NCBI RefSeq assembly: GCF_902459535.1
Contig: NZ_LR699554.1
Location: forward strand, 2,294,001 to 2,358,000
Direction: 5' to 3'
DNA: 64,000 nucleotides
DNA from: Paraburkholderia dioscoreae
GTDB lineage: Bacteria > Pseudomonadota > Gammaproteobacteria > Burkholderiales > Burkholderiaceae
The translations under genes were made by a program, and so were the position numbers. The notes under the pieces are model-generated. The model saw only the letters and a program-made list of their open reading frames with translations, had not been told where the DNA came from and did no database searches. Shown here piece after piece: positions 51,972 to 61,167 of the stretch; position 1 is the first letter of the stretch; each line of letters starts with the position of its first letter.

Positions 51972-52502
51972 TCAGAACCCCTCGTTGCGCATCGTCGCCG
52001 CGACGCTGAAGGTGAACTTGCCGTTGGCGAAGAACGGCTTGACCAGCGGCGTGAGAAGCGGCCAGATGCAATTGATCTGCAGCACCACAATGTCGCCGGG
52101 ATTGCCGAACATGCCGGTGCTGTAACTCGTCTGCGTGCTATAGGTTTGGCTCGCCCCGTTGATGGTGATCACGTAGGTGGGCGAGACGAGCGAATAGAGG
52201 CCCATCGAACTATTCCTGATCTCCTGCACGACAGCCAGATAACGCTGCTGGTTGGTCGCATTCGGATCGAGATTGGCCTGGCCCGTTACCGAGTAGCGCG
52301 CGCCTTCCCGCACCGCGTATTGCATGGTCAGATTGACCCACAGCGCAATGCCGAGATCCATCGCGATACACAGCAGCAGGAATAGCAGCGGTGCGATCAA
52401 CGCGAATTCGATCGTGGCAACGCCGCGCTGCCTGCGCGTGAGGCCGCGCTTCTTTGCGCGCGCCTCTGCGTTAGCAATGGACTTCCGGCGAGCGGCTTTC
52501 AT
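51972..52502 (-). CDS. tadE: TadE-family minor pseudopilin
   Basis: The 176-residue product has a basic leader with RGVATIEFALIAPLLFLLLC: Gly, then the hydrophobic stretch with Glu near its start, as in TadE. A periplasmic domain follows. AAGGAG lies 5 nt before the ATG, which overlaps the stop of the sterol-desaturase-family gene as ATGA, so it is translationally coupled to that enzyme. A frame extends upstream but overlaps the desaturase gene. Confidence 0.85.
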   Translation of the reverse strand: MKAARRKSIANAEARAKKRGLTRRQRGVATIEFALIAPLLFLLLCIAMDLGIALWVNLTMQYAVREGARYSVTGQANLDPNATNQQRYLAVVQEIRNSSMGLYSLVSPTYVITINGASQTYSTQTSYSTGMFGNPGDIVVLQINCIWPLLTPLVKPFFANGKFTFSVAATMRNEGF

Positions 52503-53365
52503 TTCGTCTCCTTGTCCAGCACCGGCACCGCCTTGCCGCCGAAACCCGCACCGCGTCCGGCGTGCACGCGCAGCGGCCAGCAGAACGCTTGCAATAGCGA
52601 ATGAGGTTGCGCGCCGTCGTCGAGACCGGTGGCCGGCCACTCTTTTCTGGACGGCACCCACTGTGTGTCGAACAGGTGATCCCACAGCGGCAGCAATTGC
52701 GTGAAGTTAAGGTCGAAATGCTCGCTGCGGCTCGAATGATGCAGGCGGTGATACTGCGGATTGTTGACCCACGTGATGTAGCGGCCCAGGTCCACGCGCA
52801 GATTCAGATGCGCAAAATAATTGCCGACCATGAACACGATCGAGGTCGAACCGACAATCCACGGCTCGACCTTGAACAGCACGCCGACGAGCGGATAGAG
52901 CAAACAGCCCCTGATGAAGAATTCCACCCAGTGGTGCCGCCACGTGACCGTGACATTGAACTCGACGGCGCTATGGTGCAGCGAATGCAGCTTCCACAGC
53001 ACCGGCCACGTGTGCTGCAAACGGTGAAACGCGTATTCGAGCACATCGATGGTCAACAGCACGATCGCGAACGAAGCCAACGCGCCCCACCCGTGCGAAT
53101 TGAGCACCACCATGCCGCCACCCAACGCATTCACGATCGCAATGCTCGCTGCCGCCGTCAACGGCTTCATTGCTTCCACCATCGCCAGATAGATGCCGGC
53201 ATAGGCCACGTTGAAGCGCTGCGCGGCGCGCGATTGCAGCCGCGCGGCGGGCCAGCGCCGCTCCAGCGCCGCGCCCACGGCCATCATCACGAGAGCGAGC
53301 GCGTACGCGCGCAGCCACAAGCTTGAGTGGTTCAGCAGATCGGGAAGCGGGCTGGATGCGAACAT
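52499..53365 (-). CDS. Sterol desaturase / fatty acid hydroxylase family membrane enzyme
   Basis: The 288-residue product has about four membrane segments and three histidine clusters of the family: His114-x3-His118 (FHRLQH), His127-x2-His130-His131 (HSLHH) and His206-x2-His209-His210 (HRLHH), with an extra His186 between them. These bind two irons and hydroxylate or desaturate a lipid with O2. The gene lies in the Tad operon, 26 bp after tadC, and overlaps tadE by 4 bp, so it is an integral operon member. What lipid it acts on is unknown. The start ATG at 53365 begins the conserved region. Confidence 0.85.
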   Translation of the reverse strand: MFASSPLPDLLNHSSLWLRAYALALVMMAVGAALERRWPAARLQSRAAQRFNVAYAGIYLAMVEAMKPLTAAASIAIVNALGGGMVVLNSHGWGALASFAIVLLTIDVLEYAFHRLQHTWPVLWKLHSLHHSAVEFNVTVTWRHHWVEFFIRGCLLYPLVGVLFKVEPWIVGSTSIVFMVGNYFAHLNLRVDLGRYITWVNNPQYHRLHHSSRSEHFDLNFTQLLPLWDHLFDTQWVPSRKEWPATGLDDGAQPHSLLQAFCWPLRVHAGRGAGFGGKAVPVLDKETK

Positions 53366-53391
53366 GGGGTTCCCCAGTGAATGCGCGGCGC

Positions 53392-54351
53392 TCAACCACC
53401 CGCCATCGTGTTGATGGCCGGGAACAGCTGGCGCACGATCTGGATCGCCGACGGACCGACCAGCACGGCCAGCAGCGTCGGAAAAATAAAAAACATCAGC
53501 GGAAACAGGAGCTTCAAGGCGATCTTGGCAGCCAGTTCTTCCGCGCGCAAGCGGCGTTTGGTGCGCAGGTTGTCGGTATACACACGCAGCGAATCGCCGA
53601 CGCTGGTGCCGAAGCGGTCCGCCTGGATCAGCATGGCGGCGAGTGTGTCGATGTCTTCCACGCCGGTGCGCAGCGACAGGTTGCGCAACGCCTTGTCGCG
53701 TCCCGAGCCGGCGCGCAATTCCAGCAACACCATGTCGAATTCGTCTTTCAGCGCGTGGCTCTTCACGCCGATTTCCTGGGTGACGCGCATCATCGCCGCG
53801 TCGAGGCCGAGGCCTGCTTCCACGCACACGGTCATCAGATCGAGCGCATCGGGCAGATCTTCGAAGAGCTTGCGCTGACGGCTTTCAACGAGGCGCGTCA
53901 TCACGAGATTCGGCAGATAGAAGCCGAGCGCCGACGCGGCCAGCACCGTCAGCAGCAGATAGATACGCTGATCGGCTTCGAAGGCGTTGCCGAAGAAAAT
54001 CAGCGCCACCGCCGGCAGCGAGAGCGCCAGCACCGTCTTCGCAGCAAAATAGATCGCCGGCGCGGACGGCGTGCGGATGCCCGCATTCGCAAAGCGCAGA
54101 CGCAGTGCAGACTTGTCCCAGTCCTCTTTCGGCAGCGACAGTCTGGCTACCCGTTCGGACACCTTCGTCACCGTCTCGACCCAGTTCTTCTCGGCGCCGG
54201 CATCGGCTTCACTGGCGACGCCCGGCTGCGCGAGTTCCTCGATGCGCCGTTGTACCGGATCGGGCCGCAGCAGCAGCGTCATCGCCTTGAGCGCCGCGCC
54301 GAACACGATCAGGAACATCACCCCCAGCATCGCGATCTGTTCTATTTTCAT
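53392..54351 (-). CDS. tadC: Tad pilus inner-membrane platform protein TadC
   Basis: The 319-residue product has a type II secretion F (GspF/T2SSF) domain, with membrane helices at about 5-25, 115-155 and 285-315. Segments FEDLPDALDLMTVCVEAGLG and DRFGTSVGDSLRVY are typical of TadC. With TadB it forms the platform moved by the TadA ATPase. It is followed by the desaturase-family gene. Confidence 0.9.
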   Translation of the reverse strand: MKIEQIAMLGVMFLIVFGAALKAMTLLLRPDPVQRRIEELAQPGVASEADAGAEKNWVETVTKVSERVARLSLPKEDWDKSALRLRFANAGIRTPSAPAIYFAAKTVLALSLPAVALIFFGNAFEADQRIYLLLTVLAASALGFYLPNLVMTRLVESRQRKLFEDLPDALDLMTVCVEAGLGLDAAMMRVTQEIGVKSHALKDEFDMVLLELRAGSGRDKALRNLSLRTGVEDIDTLAAMLIQADRFGTSVGDSLRVYTDNLRTKRRLRAEELAAKIALKLLFPLMFFIFPTLLAVLVGPSAIQIVRQLFPAINTMAGG

Positions 54352-54393
54352 GGTCTGCGGGCAGGCCCGCGCTCCTCGTATCGAACCGCTGGT

Positions 54394-55371
54394 CTAGATA
54401 TGGATGCGCACGATCTTGCGCATCCACAAGATGCCGAACAGCATCATGGTGATCGCCACGCCGGCGAGCTGCACGCCGGCCGGGTCTTTCCAGAACACGC
54501 TGATATAGCCGGGATTGAGCACCGTCAGCAGCCCGAGAATCGCGAACGGCAACACGGCGAGCACCCAGGCCGACAGGCGTCCTTCCGCCGACAGCACACG
54601 CACCTTGCCGAGCAGCTTGAGCCGCTCGCGGATGATGCCGCTGATAGACCCGAGAATCTCCGCCAGATTGCCGCCCGCCTCGCGCTGGATCAGCACGGCG
54701 ATCACGAAGTAGCGCAGATCCTCGACCGGCACGCGGCTCACCATGTTCAGGAGCGCGTCGTTCATCGAAACGCCGTAGTTGATCTCGTCGAACACCAGCG
54801 CGAATTCGCCGCCGAGCGGATCGGGCAGCTCCTGGCCGACCATGCCGAGCGTGGCCGGAAACGAGTGCCCGGCGCGCAGCGCACGGGCGATCAGATCGGC
54901 CGCATCGGGCAATTGGCGTTCGAGTTGCAATATGCGCCTCACGCGCTTGCGGCGCACAATCATGGTCGGCAACAGGCCGGCCACCGCGGCGAACACGCCC
55001 AGCACCGGCGCGGGCACGTGCAGCACGAAACCGGCAAACGCGCCTGTGAGCGCGCTCAACAACGTATAAGCGATAAAGCGCGCGACCGACCACTTCAGCC
55101 CGGATTGCTGCAACTGCCGGTCGAGCGCGTGCACGCGCGGCATGCGCAGCAGCAGGCTGGTGACGAACGGCGAGTCGCTCAGCATGCGCCGCTTGAGAAT
55201 CGAGAGCTGCTCGCTGCTCACGTTGCCGCCAGCGGAAAGCGCGCGAATACGCTCGTCCATGCGCTTCACGCCCTTGCTATGATGGCTGGTCCAGAACAGA
55301 TAAACGCCCTCGATGGACAGCACGACCGCGAGAAACGCCAGCACCGCAAAGCCGATAAACGACGTGTTCAT
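54394..55371 (-). CDS. tadB: Tad pilus inner-membrane platform protein TadB
   Basis: The 325-residue product has an N-terminal helix, a hydrophilic domain and a T2SSF domain with LPDAADLIARALRAGHSF, then further helices at the C-terminus. It pairs with TadC in the platform. GGAGAGGCAC precedes the ATG at 55371. It sits 27 bp after tadA. Confidence 0.9.
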   Translation of the reverse strand: MNTSFIGFAVLAFLAVVLSIEGVYLFWTSHHSKGVKRMDERIRALSAGGNVSSEQLSILKRRMLSDSPFVTSLLLRMPRVHALDRQLQQSGLKWSVARFIAYTLLSALTGAFAGFVLHVPAPVLGVFAAVAGLLPTMIVRRKRVRRILQLERQLPDAADLIARALRAGHSFPATLGMVGQELPDPLGGEFALVFDEINYGVSMNDALLNMVSRVPVEDLRYFVIAVLIQREAGGNLAEILGSISGIIRERLKLLGKVRVLSAEGRLSAWVLAVLPFAILGLLTVLNPGYISVFWKDPAGVQLAGVAITMMLFGILWMRKIVRIHI

Positions 55372-55398
55372 GTGCCTCTCCTCAAGCTCGTTGCGCGC

Positions 55399-56778
55399 TC
55401 ATACTTCGAAACGCCGTGCCGGATCGAACATCTGGTCCGGCAACACGATGCCGAAGCCCGCCAGCCGGTCGCAGAATTTCGGCCGCACGCCGCTCGCGCA
55501 GAAATAGCCTTTAATCAGGCCGTTTTCATCGACACCGGTACGCTTGAACGTGAAAATCTCCTGCATGTTGATGATGTCGCCTTCCATGCCGGTGACTTCC
55601 TGAATGCTCATCAGCTTGCGGCGTCCGTCGGTCAGGCGCGAAGCCTGCACCACCACCGTGATCGCCGAGGCGATCTGCTGACGGATCGCCTTGATCGGCA
55701 TCGTCAGCCCCGCCATGCCGACCATGTTCTCCAGGCGGGTGAGCGCGTCGCGCGGCGTGTTCGCGTGCAGCGTCGCCATCGAGCCCTCGTGGCCGGTGTT
55801 CATGGCGTGTAGCATGTCGAGCGCTTCGGCGCCACGCACTTCGCCAAGCACGATGCGGTCCGGGCGCATCCGCAGCGCATTGCGCACCAGCGAGCGCTGC
55901 GAGATTTCACCCTTACCTTCGATATTCGGCGGCCGGGTTTCGAGCCGCAGCACATGCTGCTGGCGCATCTGCAATTCGGCCGCGTCTTCGATCGTCACGA
56001 CTCGCTCGTCCTCGGGAATGAAGCCGGACAGCAGATTGAGCAGCGTGGTCTTGCCGCTGCCCGTGCCACCCGAAATCAGCACGTTCAGCTTCGCCTTGAT
56101 CAGCGCTTCGAGCAGTTGCGCCATCGCGGGCGTGAAGCTCTGGTTGTTCACCATGTCGGTGACGGTGAGCGGATTCACCGCGAAGCGGCGAATCGACACC
56201 AGCGGTCCGTCGATCGCGGACGGCGGAATAATCGCGTTGACGCGCGAGCCGTCGGGCAGGCGCGCATCGACCATCGGCGTGGATTCGTCGATGCGGCGAC
56301 CCACGCGCGAGACAATGCGCTCGATGATCTTCATGAGATGCGCGTCGTCGTAGAAAGTCACGTCGGTATGTTCGAGACGGCCGCACCGTTCCACGTAGAC
56401 GTGTTGCGACGTGTTCACCAGAATGTCGGAGATGGTCGGATCGTTGAGCAAGGGTTCGAGCGGACCGAGACCGACCATTTCGTCGTGCACGTCCTGGGCA
56501 AGACGCCGGCGCTCGAGTTCATTCATCGGAATCTTGTCTTCGTCGACGATCCGCTCCACCAGTTGCGCGAGTTCACGCCTGATCTGCTCAGGAGACAGGC
56601 GTTGCAGCTTGTCGAGCTCCACCCGGTCGATGATCGCCTGATGAATGTTCATCTTGAGCTGCTGATACGCGCGCCGCGCCGCGAGGCTTTCGGCGGCCGC
56701 GCCGGCGGCTGCCGCGGGACTGGTGCTGTCGAACGGCAGGGTGCCGCTCTGGATCATCAACTGTTCGCGCAATGACAT
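55399..56778 (-). CDS. tadA: Tad pilus ATPase TadA/CpaF
   Basis: The 459-residue product is a GspE/VirB11-type secretion ATPase. It has the Walker A motif GGTGSGKTT with Lys243, an acidic Walker-B-like region (RIVLGEVRGAEALDM) and a His box (HEGSMATLHANTP). An N-terminal helical domain of about 150 residues precedes the catalytic core. It powers pilus extension and possibly retraction. ATG at 56778 follows GGAGAGCACC. Confidence 0.94.
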   Translation of the reverse strand: MSLREQLMIQSGTLPFDSTSPAAAAGAAAESLAARRAYQQLKMNIHQAIIDRVELDKLQRLSPEQIRRELAQLVERIVDEDKIPMNELERRRLAQDVHDEMVGLGPLEPLLNDPTISDILVNTSQHVYVERCGRLEHTDVTFYDDAHLMKIIERIVSRVGRRIDESTPMVDARLPDGSRVNAIIPPSAIDGPLVSIRRFAVNPLTVTDMVNNQSFTPAMAQLLEALIKAKLNVLISGGTGSGKTTLLNLLSGFIPEDERVVTIEDAAELQMRQQHVLRLETRPPNIEGKGEISQRSLVRNALRMRPDRIVLGEVRGAEALDMLHAMNTGHEGSMATLHANTPRDALTRLENMVGMAGLTMPIKAIRQQIASAITVVVQASRLTDGRRKLMSIQEVTGMEGDIINMQEIFTFKRTGVDENGLIKGYFCASGVRPKFCDRLAGFGIVLPDQMFDPARRFEV

Positions 56779-56843
56779 GGTGCTCTCCGCATTCTTTTCG
56801 ATGGCAGCCGCGCTTGAACGGATTCAGGCGAGGCTTCCAGACT

Positions 56844-58046
56844 TCAGTGTCCGGGCTTCAGTTGCGGCGGCGAATTCGGCCGGCCGGGAAAGAGACGCCC
56901 AAGCACGCTTTTGCGCGCCACCACGGGCAATGGCCACAACAGCGCGGCCAGTTGCGAAATGCCCTGCGCGAGCGCGCCACCCTTCGCGCCGTTCACGAGC
57001 GGCACGCCGTGATTCAACGCTTCGGTCGCCTGCTTTTCGTCGCGCGGCAGATGATGCGCGACCTTCGCGCCGAACGTTTCTTCCAGCGTCGCCAGGTCGA
57101 TGCGCGCGTTCTTGTCGTACTGGTTGACGATCACCTTCACCTTGCTCGCCGGATAGCCGAGCTCCCTGAAAATGTCGAGCATGCGGCGGCCCGCATGCAG
57201 GTACAGAATGTTCTGCCGCACCACCATGCAGATCGAGTCGCTGTGGTCGAGCGCGTGGATCGCGAGCGGATTGATGTTCTGGCCGACATCGATCAGCACC
57301 GCGTCGTATTGCTCGCGAACCAGCGTGAGAATCCGTTCGAGATGCGCGGCGCGCAGTTCGCCGGACTTGACCGGATCGCCCGCGCCGGCCAATACGTCGA
57401 GATTCGCGTGCACGTGCATCACGCAGGCTTCGAAGAACGCGGCGTCGAGGCGGTCGATCTGCGAGCACAGATCCGCGAGCGTGGCAGGCGGCGCTTTGTC
57501 GGCGACCAGCAGACTCGCGTCGGCGAATTGCTGGTTCAGGTCGATCAGCAGTACGCGCTTGTCGCGCAACGCGGCGAGTGCGTAAGCAAGATTGACGGCG
57601 ATCAATGTGGTGCCGCTGCCGCCCTTGCAGGAAGTGAACGACACCACGCGGCCGTCGCGGCGCACGCCTGCGTGTTTCTTCGCCGAGACGTGGGCGAGCG
57701 CGTCGGCGATCTCGCCGTCGTCGAGCGGCCAGGACAGCACGTGCCGTACGCCGACGCGCATTGCCGCCATCAACAGCGTGGTCGACGGCGTGGGCGTCAC
57801 CAGCATGCAATGAAGATTCGGCAGATGGGACAGCAGTTCCTCGACGCCGCTCAGATCGCGCGGCGTCAACTCGGCGTCGTCGACGATCAGCAGATCGGCG
57901 CCCTTGATCGCCGAGGCGTGCACGCGCAACTGCTTCGCCGTACCGTGCAGCGTACGCAGACGAAACGCAATGCCGCTCGCTTCGAGACGCGCCGCGATCA
58001 GCGGCGCACGCTCGCTGCTGGACGAAATCAGAAGAGTGTCGATCAT
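56844..58046 (-). CDS. tadZ: Tad pilus localisation protein TadZ/CpaE
   Basis: The 400-residue product has an N-terminal receiver-like domain (about 1-125) and a ParA/MinD-type ATPase domain with deviant Walker motif CKGGSGTT near residues 140-147. The usual Lys before the Thr is replaced by Thr, as in many TadZ proteins. It positions the pilus machine at the cell pole. ATG at 58046 was chosen because GGAG lies 7 nt upstream; a TTG two codons before gives an extra Met-Thr. Confidence 0.88.
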   Translation of the reverse strand: MIDTLLISSSSERAPLIAARLEASGIAFRLRTLHGTAKQLRVHASAIKGADLLIVDDAELTPRDLSGVEELLSHLPNLHCMLVTPTPSTTLLMAAMRVGVRHVLSWPLDDGEIADALAHVSAKKHAGVRRDGRVVSFTSCKGGSGTTLIAVNLAYALAALRDKRVLLIDLNQQFADASLLVADKAPPATLADLCSQIDRLDAAFFEACVMHVHANLDVLAGAGDPVKSGELRAAHLERILTLVREQYDAVLIDVGQNINPLAIHALDHSDSICMVVRQNILYLHAGRRMLDIFRELGYPASKVKVIVNQYDKNARIDLATLEETFGAKVAHHLPRDEKQATEALNHGVPLVNGAKGGALAQGISQLAALLWPLPVVARKSVLGRLFPGRPNSPPQLKPGH

Positions 58047-58092
58047 GGTCAATCTCCGCTGGCTCCGATCGGAGCCGCCTGGTTGGACTGCA

Positions 58093-58386
58093 TCAGTACC
58101 CGCTCGATGAGCCGATGCCGATCGTGAAGTTATTGGTCGGCGCGGGCGGCGCCGTGAACGACTTCGTGTAGCTCTTCTGTGCCGCCGCTGCCGCCTTGCC
58201 GTCGATACCCGCGACCGGATCGGTATTGGCCGAGGCTTGCGGGTTGAGCGTCTGCATTTCCTTGATCTGGTTGACCGAGTCGCCGAAGGTCGCGTCCCAG
58301 TGCGGCGTTGAGCTCAGGCAACCGGCGAGCGCGGCGCTCAGGCCGGCGCACAGCGCCGTGCGGATCAGTGTTCTGGTGGTTGTCAT
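58093..58386 (-). CDS. Tad-associated small lipoprotein (CpaD-like position)
   Basis: The 97-residue product has a lipoprotein signal with lipobox LAGC at about residues 19-22. The mature part carries SSTPHWDATFGDSVNQIKE, then an Ala/Lys-rich central stretch and a Gly/Ser C-terminus. CpaD-type lipoproteins usually lie at this place and help to fold or anchor the secretin. It is much shorter than classical CpaD, so the relation is positional. GGAG lies 6 nt before the ATG at 58386. Confidence 0.75.
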   Translation of the reverse strand: MTTTRTLIRTALCAGLSAALAGCLSSTPHWDATFGDSVNQIKEMQTLNPQASANTDPVAGIDGKAAAAAQKSYTKSFTAPPAPTNNFTIGIGSSSGY

Positions 58387-58409
58387 GTCGATCTCCGGTA
58401 GGCCGCGCA

Positions 58410-60209
58410 TTACTGCGAGGCGTGTGAGTCGCTGGTTTCCGGCGCGGCCGGGAGCACCGCCACGGACGCGGCCGCGCTCGGTGCGGGTGCGGGTGCGGGT
58501 GCGGGGACCGGTGCCGGTGCCGAAGCCCCCGCAGCAGGAGCGGCGCGCTTCGTGCCTTCCATGTGGCCGGTCAGGTAGACGTTCGCTTCGCTGGCGTCGC
58601 CGAAGTTATCGGTAGGCAGCGGATAGTGCTGCGGCAGCGGCTTGGCCAGACGCGGCGTCACGACGAACACCAGTTCGGTCTTGTCCTGCTCGTAGCTCGT
58701 GCTGCGGAACAGCGCGCCGAGCACCGGCAATTCCGCGGCGCCGGGCAAGCCCTTGATCGAACCGGTCACGTTGCTCTTCAGGAGGCCGCCGATCGCGAAG
58801 CTCTGACCGTCGAACACCTGCAGCGTGGTGGAGGCGCGCCGCGTCGTGATCAACGGCAGGATCGACGTGGTGTTCGAGTTGCCGGCGCTGACCACTACGC
58901 CAGTGGACGACAGTTCGGACACTTCCGGCGACACCTTCAGGTTGATGCGGCCACCTTCGAACACGGTCGGTGTGAAGGTCAGACCGACACCGTACTGCTC
59001 CTCCTGCAGCACGATGGTGGTGCCGCCCGAGCCGTTGCTTTGCGGCACCGGAATATAGACCTTGCCGCCTGCGAGGAAACTCGCTTCCTGGCCGCTGATC
59101 GCCATCAGATTCGGCTCGGCGAGGATCTTCACGAGTTGATCGGTTTTCTGCGCGTCGATAGCGGCCTTGAGCGGCGAATTGTTCGCTTTCGATGCGGTCA
59201 GCGCGCTGAGTCCGCCCGACAGGTAATCGGCCAGCAAGCCGAAGCTCCAGCTGCCAATGCCACCGTTGATGTTGGCCGCCACGCCGAGCTGGTCGATCAG
59301 CGTCTTCGAGACTTCGGCGACCTTCACTTCGAGCATGACCTGCTGCGGCGCGGCCACATGCATCATGTTGATGATGCGTTCGCCGCCCGCGCCGCCGAGC
59401 GAAGGCGCCGGCATGCCCATCGCGCGCGGTGCGGCGCCGACCGGCAACGGGCCGCTGCCCATCGGCGCGCCGCCTTGCAACGCAGTGGTCGGACGGGCCA
59501 CGAAGGCGCGCGCCAGTTCGAGCACGCGGTCGGCCTTGACCGCGTCGGAGACCGTGCCGGTGAGCACCAGGGTGTCGGCGGCCGCCTTCACCTGAATACC
59601 GGTTTCCTCGGGCATCAGCGCGGCGAGGGTTTGTTGCAGACCGCCCGGGTCCGCGCCGACACTCACGTCGATGATCGTGCAGGAGCCGCTGCGCCCCTGC
59701 ACGATCATGTTGGTGGTGCCGACGTCGGAGCCGAGCAGATAAAGTGTTTGCGGCGACACGAGCATGGCCTGCACGATCGACGGATTGCCGACGGTGCGGC
59801 TCTTCACCGGTTCGCGCACATCGACCATCGCGGATTTGCCGACCGGGATCGTCACCGAGCTATGTTCGGCAACCGGGCCGGTGCAATTCGGTCCGCGGCC
59901 GCCTTGCTGCGCGCCGCCGGAATAAGCACCCGGACCCATGCCGCTCGCGGCGATGGTCAGATGCACGGAACCGTTCGACGCCACCGTGAGCGGCATGTCC
60001 GGCAGTCCGGGCGCGTTTGCCATGCCCGCCGCTGCCGCATTCTGGCCGGCTGCTTGCGCCACCGGCAGCATGGTCAGGTACAGGCCGAGCAGCACACCGG
60101 CGCAAGCTTCGGCGATCCGGGTGCGGCCGCGCGGCGAGTGCGAATCCGCTTTGCGTGGGCCGAGCGGGTGCTGCGGCGCGCTAGCGCGCTGAGTGGTTCT
60201 GGCGTTCAT
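58410..60209 (-). CDS. rcpA: Tad outer-membrane secretin RcpA/CpaC
   Basis: The 599-residue product has a basic leader then a hydrophobic signal (about 32-53), a BON-like region (about 120-250) and the secretin core ending about 540. The core contains the segments VMLEVKVAEVSKTLIDQLG and GLTFTPTVFEGGRINLKVSPEV. The C-terminus (about 550-590) is a low-complexity Ala/Pro tract with repeated PAPAP. This protein forms the outer-membrane pore of the Tad pilus. Start ATG at 60209 agrees with the basic leader. Confidence 0.92.
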   Translation of the reverse strand: MNARTTQRASAPQHPLGPRKADSHSPRGRTRIAEACAGVLLGLYLTMLPVAQAAGQNAAAAGMANAPGLPDMPLTVASNGSVHLTIAASGMGPGAYSGGAQQGGRGPNCTGPVAEHSSVTIPVGKSAMVDVREPVKSRTVGNPSIVQAMLVSPQTLYLLGSDVGTTNMIVQGRSGSCTIIDVSVGADPGGLQQTLAALMPEETGIQVKAAADTLVLTGTVSDAVKADRVLELARAFVARPTTALQGGAPMGSGPLPVGAAPRAMGMPAPSLGGAGGERIINMMHVAAPQQVMLEVKVAEVSKTLIDQLGVAANINGGIGSWSFGLLADYLSGGLSALTASKANNSPLKAAIDAQKTDQLVKILAEPNLMAISGQEASFLAGGKVYIPVPQSNGSGGTTIVLQEEQYGVGLTFTPTVFEGGRINLKVSPEVSELSSTGVVVSAGNSNTTSILPLITTRRASTTLQVFDGQSFAIGGLLKSNVTGSIKGLPGAAELPVLGALFRSTSYEQDKTELVFVVTPRLAKPLPQHYPLPTDNFGDASEANVYLTGHMEGTKRAAPAAGASAPAPVPAPAPAPAPSAAASVAVLPAAPETSDSHASQ

Positions 60210-60296
60210 GTCCTACCCCCGTTATATGCCGCATTTTTTTACGTGCTGGTCTGGATGTCAGTCACGCATCGGTCACGGCTTGCAGGCTCGAGCCTG

Positions 60297-61130
60297 TCAA
60301 AAGCATTCCTGTCTTGCGTCGGCGCCGTCGAGTACCCGCACGCAGTTGGCCGGTGCGTGCGCCACGACTTTGCGCACGATGTGCACCGGCTTCGGTTCGG
60401 GCACCGGCGCCACGGCCACCGGCGTTTTCAGCAGCGTGGCCTTGGTGGCGCCGGCCGTGTCGATCGCCTGCGGATCGATCTGATTGCGCAATACCAGAGA
60501 CAGCGTGCCGATGCTGCGTGCAAGGTCGATCTTCTCAGCCTGTTCCGGCGACACTTCGAGCGTCACCGCATCGACCACTTTCGGCTTGGTCTCGTCGCGG
60601 CCCACTTCCTGCGCGACCGCCAGCACGAGAATTTTTTCGAGCACGATCTTCGAGATGTTCTGATCGCGCTGGGTGCCCGGATCGCGGGCATCCTTCTGCG
60701 TGTTGACGATGATGTCGACGTAATTGCCCGGCAGCGCAAAGCCCGCCACGCCGATCACGTCGTTCACGCGCACCGTGATGGCGCGCTTGCCTTCGCCGAT
60801 TACCGCCGAGAGGCCGCCGAGCGTGCCGACCGGCGTGAGCTTCGCCTCGAGAACCGGCTCGCCGTGCAGCAGGCTTTCCTTCAGCACGCGGCCGTCGAGT
60901 TTCTGGATGTCGGTGAACGATCCGGGCGGCACGCTGTTGGACGGCCACTCGGTGAGCTTGAGGAAATCCGGGCCGATCCGTTGACCGAGATTGATGTCGG
61001 TTGCCGCCACCACGACTTTGGTCGTGGCATTCGACGACTGCGAGATCATCCAGCGAGAAGCGAACACCACCGCGGTGAGGCCCGCCAGCGTCGCGATCAG
61101 CAGCATGGTTACAGCGCGCGCGTTTTTCAT
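60297..61130 (-). CDS. rcpC: Tad pilus assembly protein RcpC/CpaB
   Basis: The 277-residue product has an N-terminal membrane segment (AVTMLLIATLAGLTAVVFA) and a SAF domain with VVVAATDINLGQRIG, then a second segment FALPGNYVDIIVNT. It likely works on the periplasmic side to support the secretin. ATG at 61130 was chosen because GGGGG lies 6 nt upstream; a TTG two codons before is possible. Two Cys are near the C-terminus (NCVRVLDG and QECF). Confidence 0.9.
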   Translation of the reverse strand: MKNARAVTMLLIATLAGLTAVVFASRWMISQSSNATTKVVVAATDINLGQRIGPDFLKLTEWPSNSVPPGSFTDIQKLDGRVLKESLLHGEPVLEAKLTPVGTLGGLSAVIGEGKRAITVRVNDVIGVAGFALPGNYVDIIVNTQKDARDPGTQRDQNISKIVLEKILVLAVAQEVGRDETKPKVVDAVTLEVSPEQAEKIDLARSIGTLSLVLRNQIDPQAIDTAGATKATLLKTPVAVAPVPEPKPVHIVRKVVAHAPANCVRVLDGADARQECF

Positions 61131-61167
61131 TTTCAACCCCCGAATTTTTGTCCTGCCCCGGCACGCG

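Noticed and set aside
53366..53827. N-terminal extension of the desaturase-family protein
   Set aside because: It runs inside tadC in another frame and is Arg-rich; the membrane enzyme starts at 53365.
53323..55812. 829-codon open frame antisense to tadB, tadC and tadA
   Set aside because: Gln/His/Arg-rich shadow of three well-supported Tad genes.
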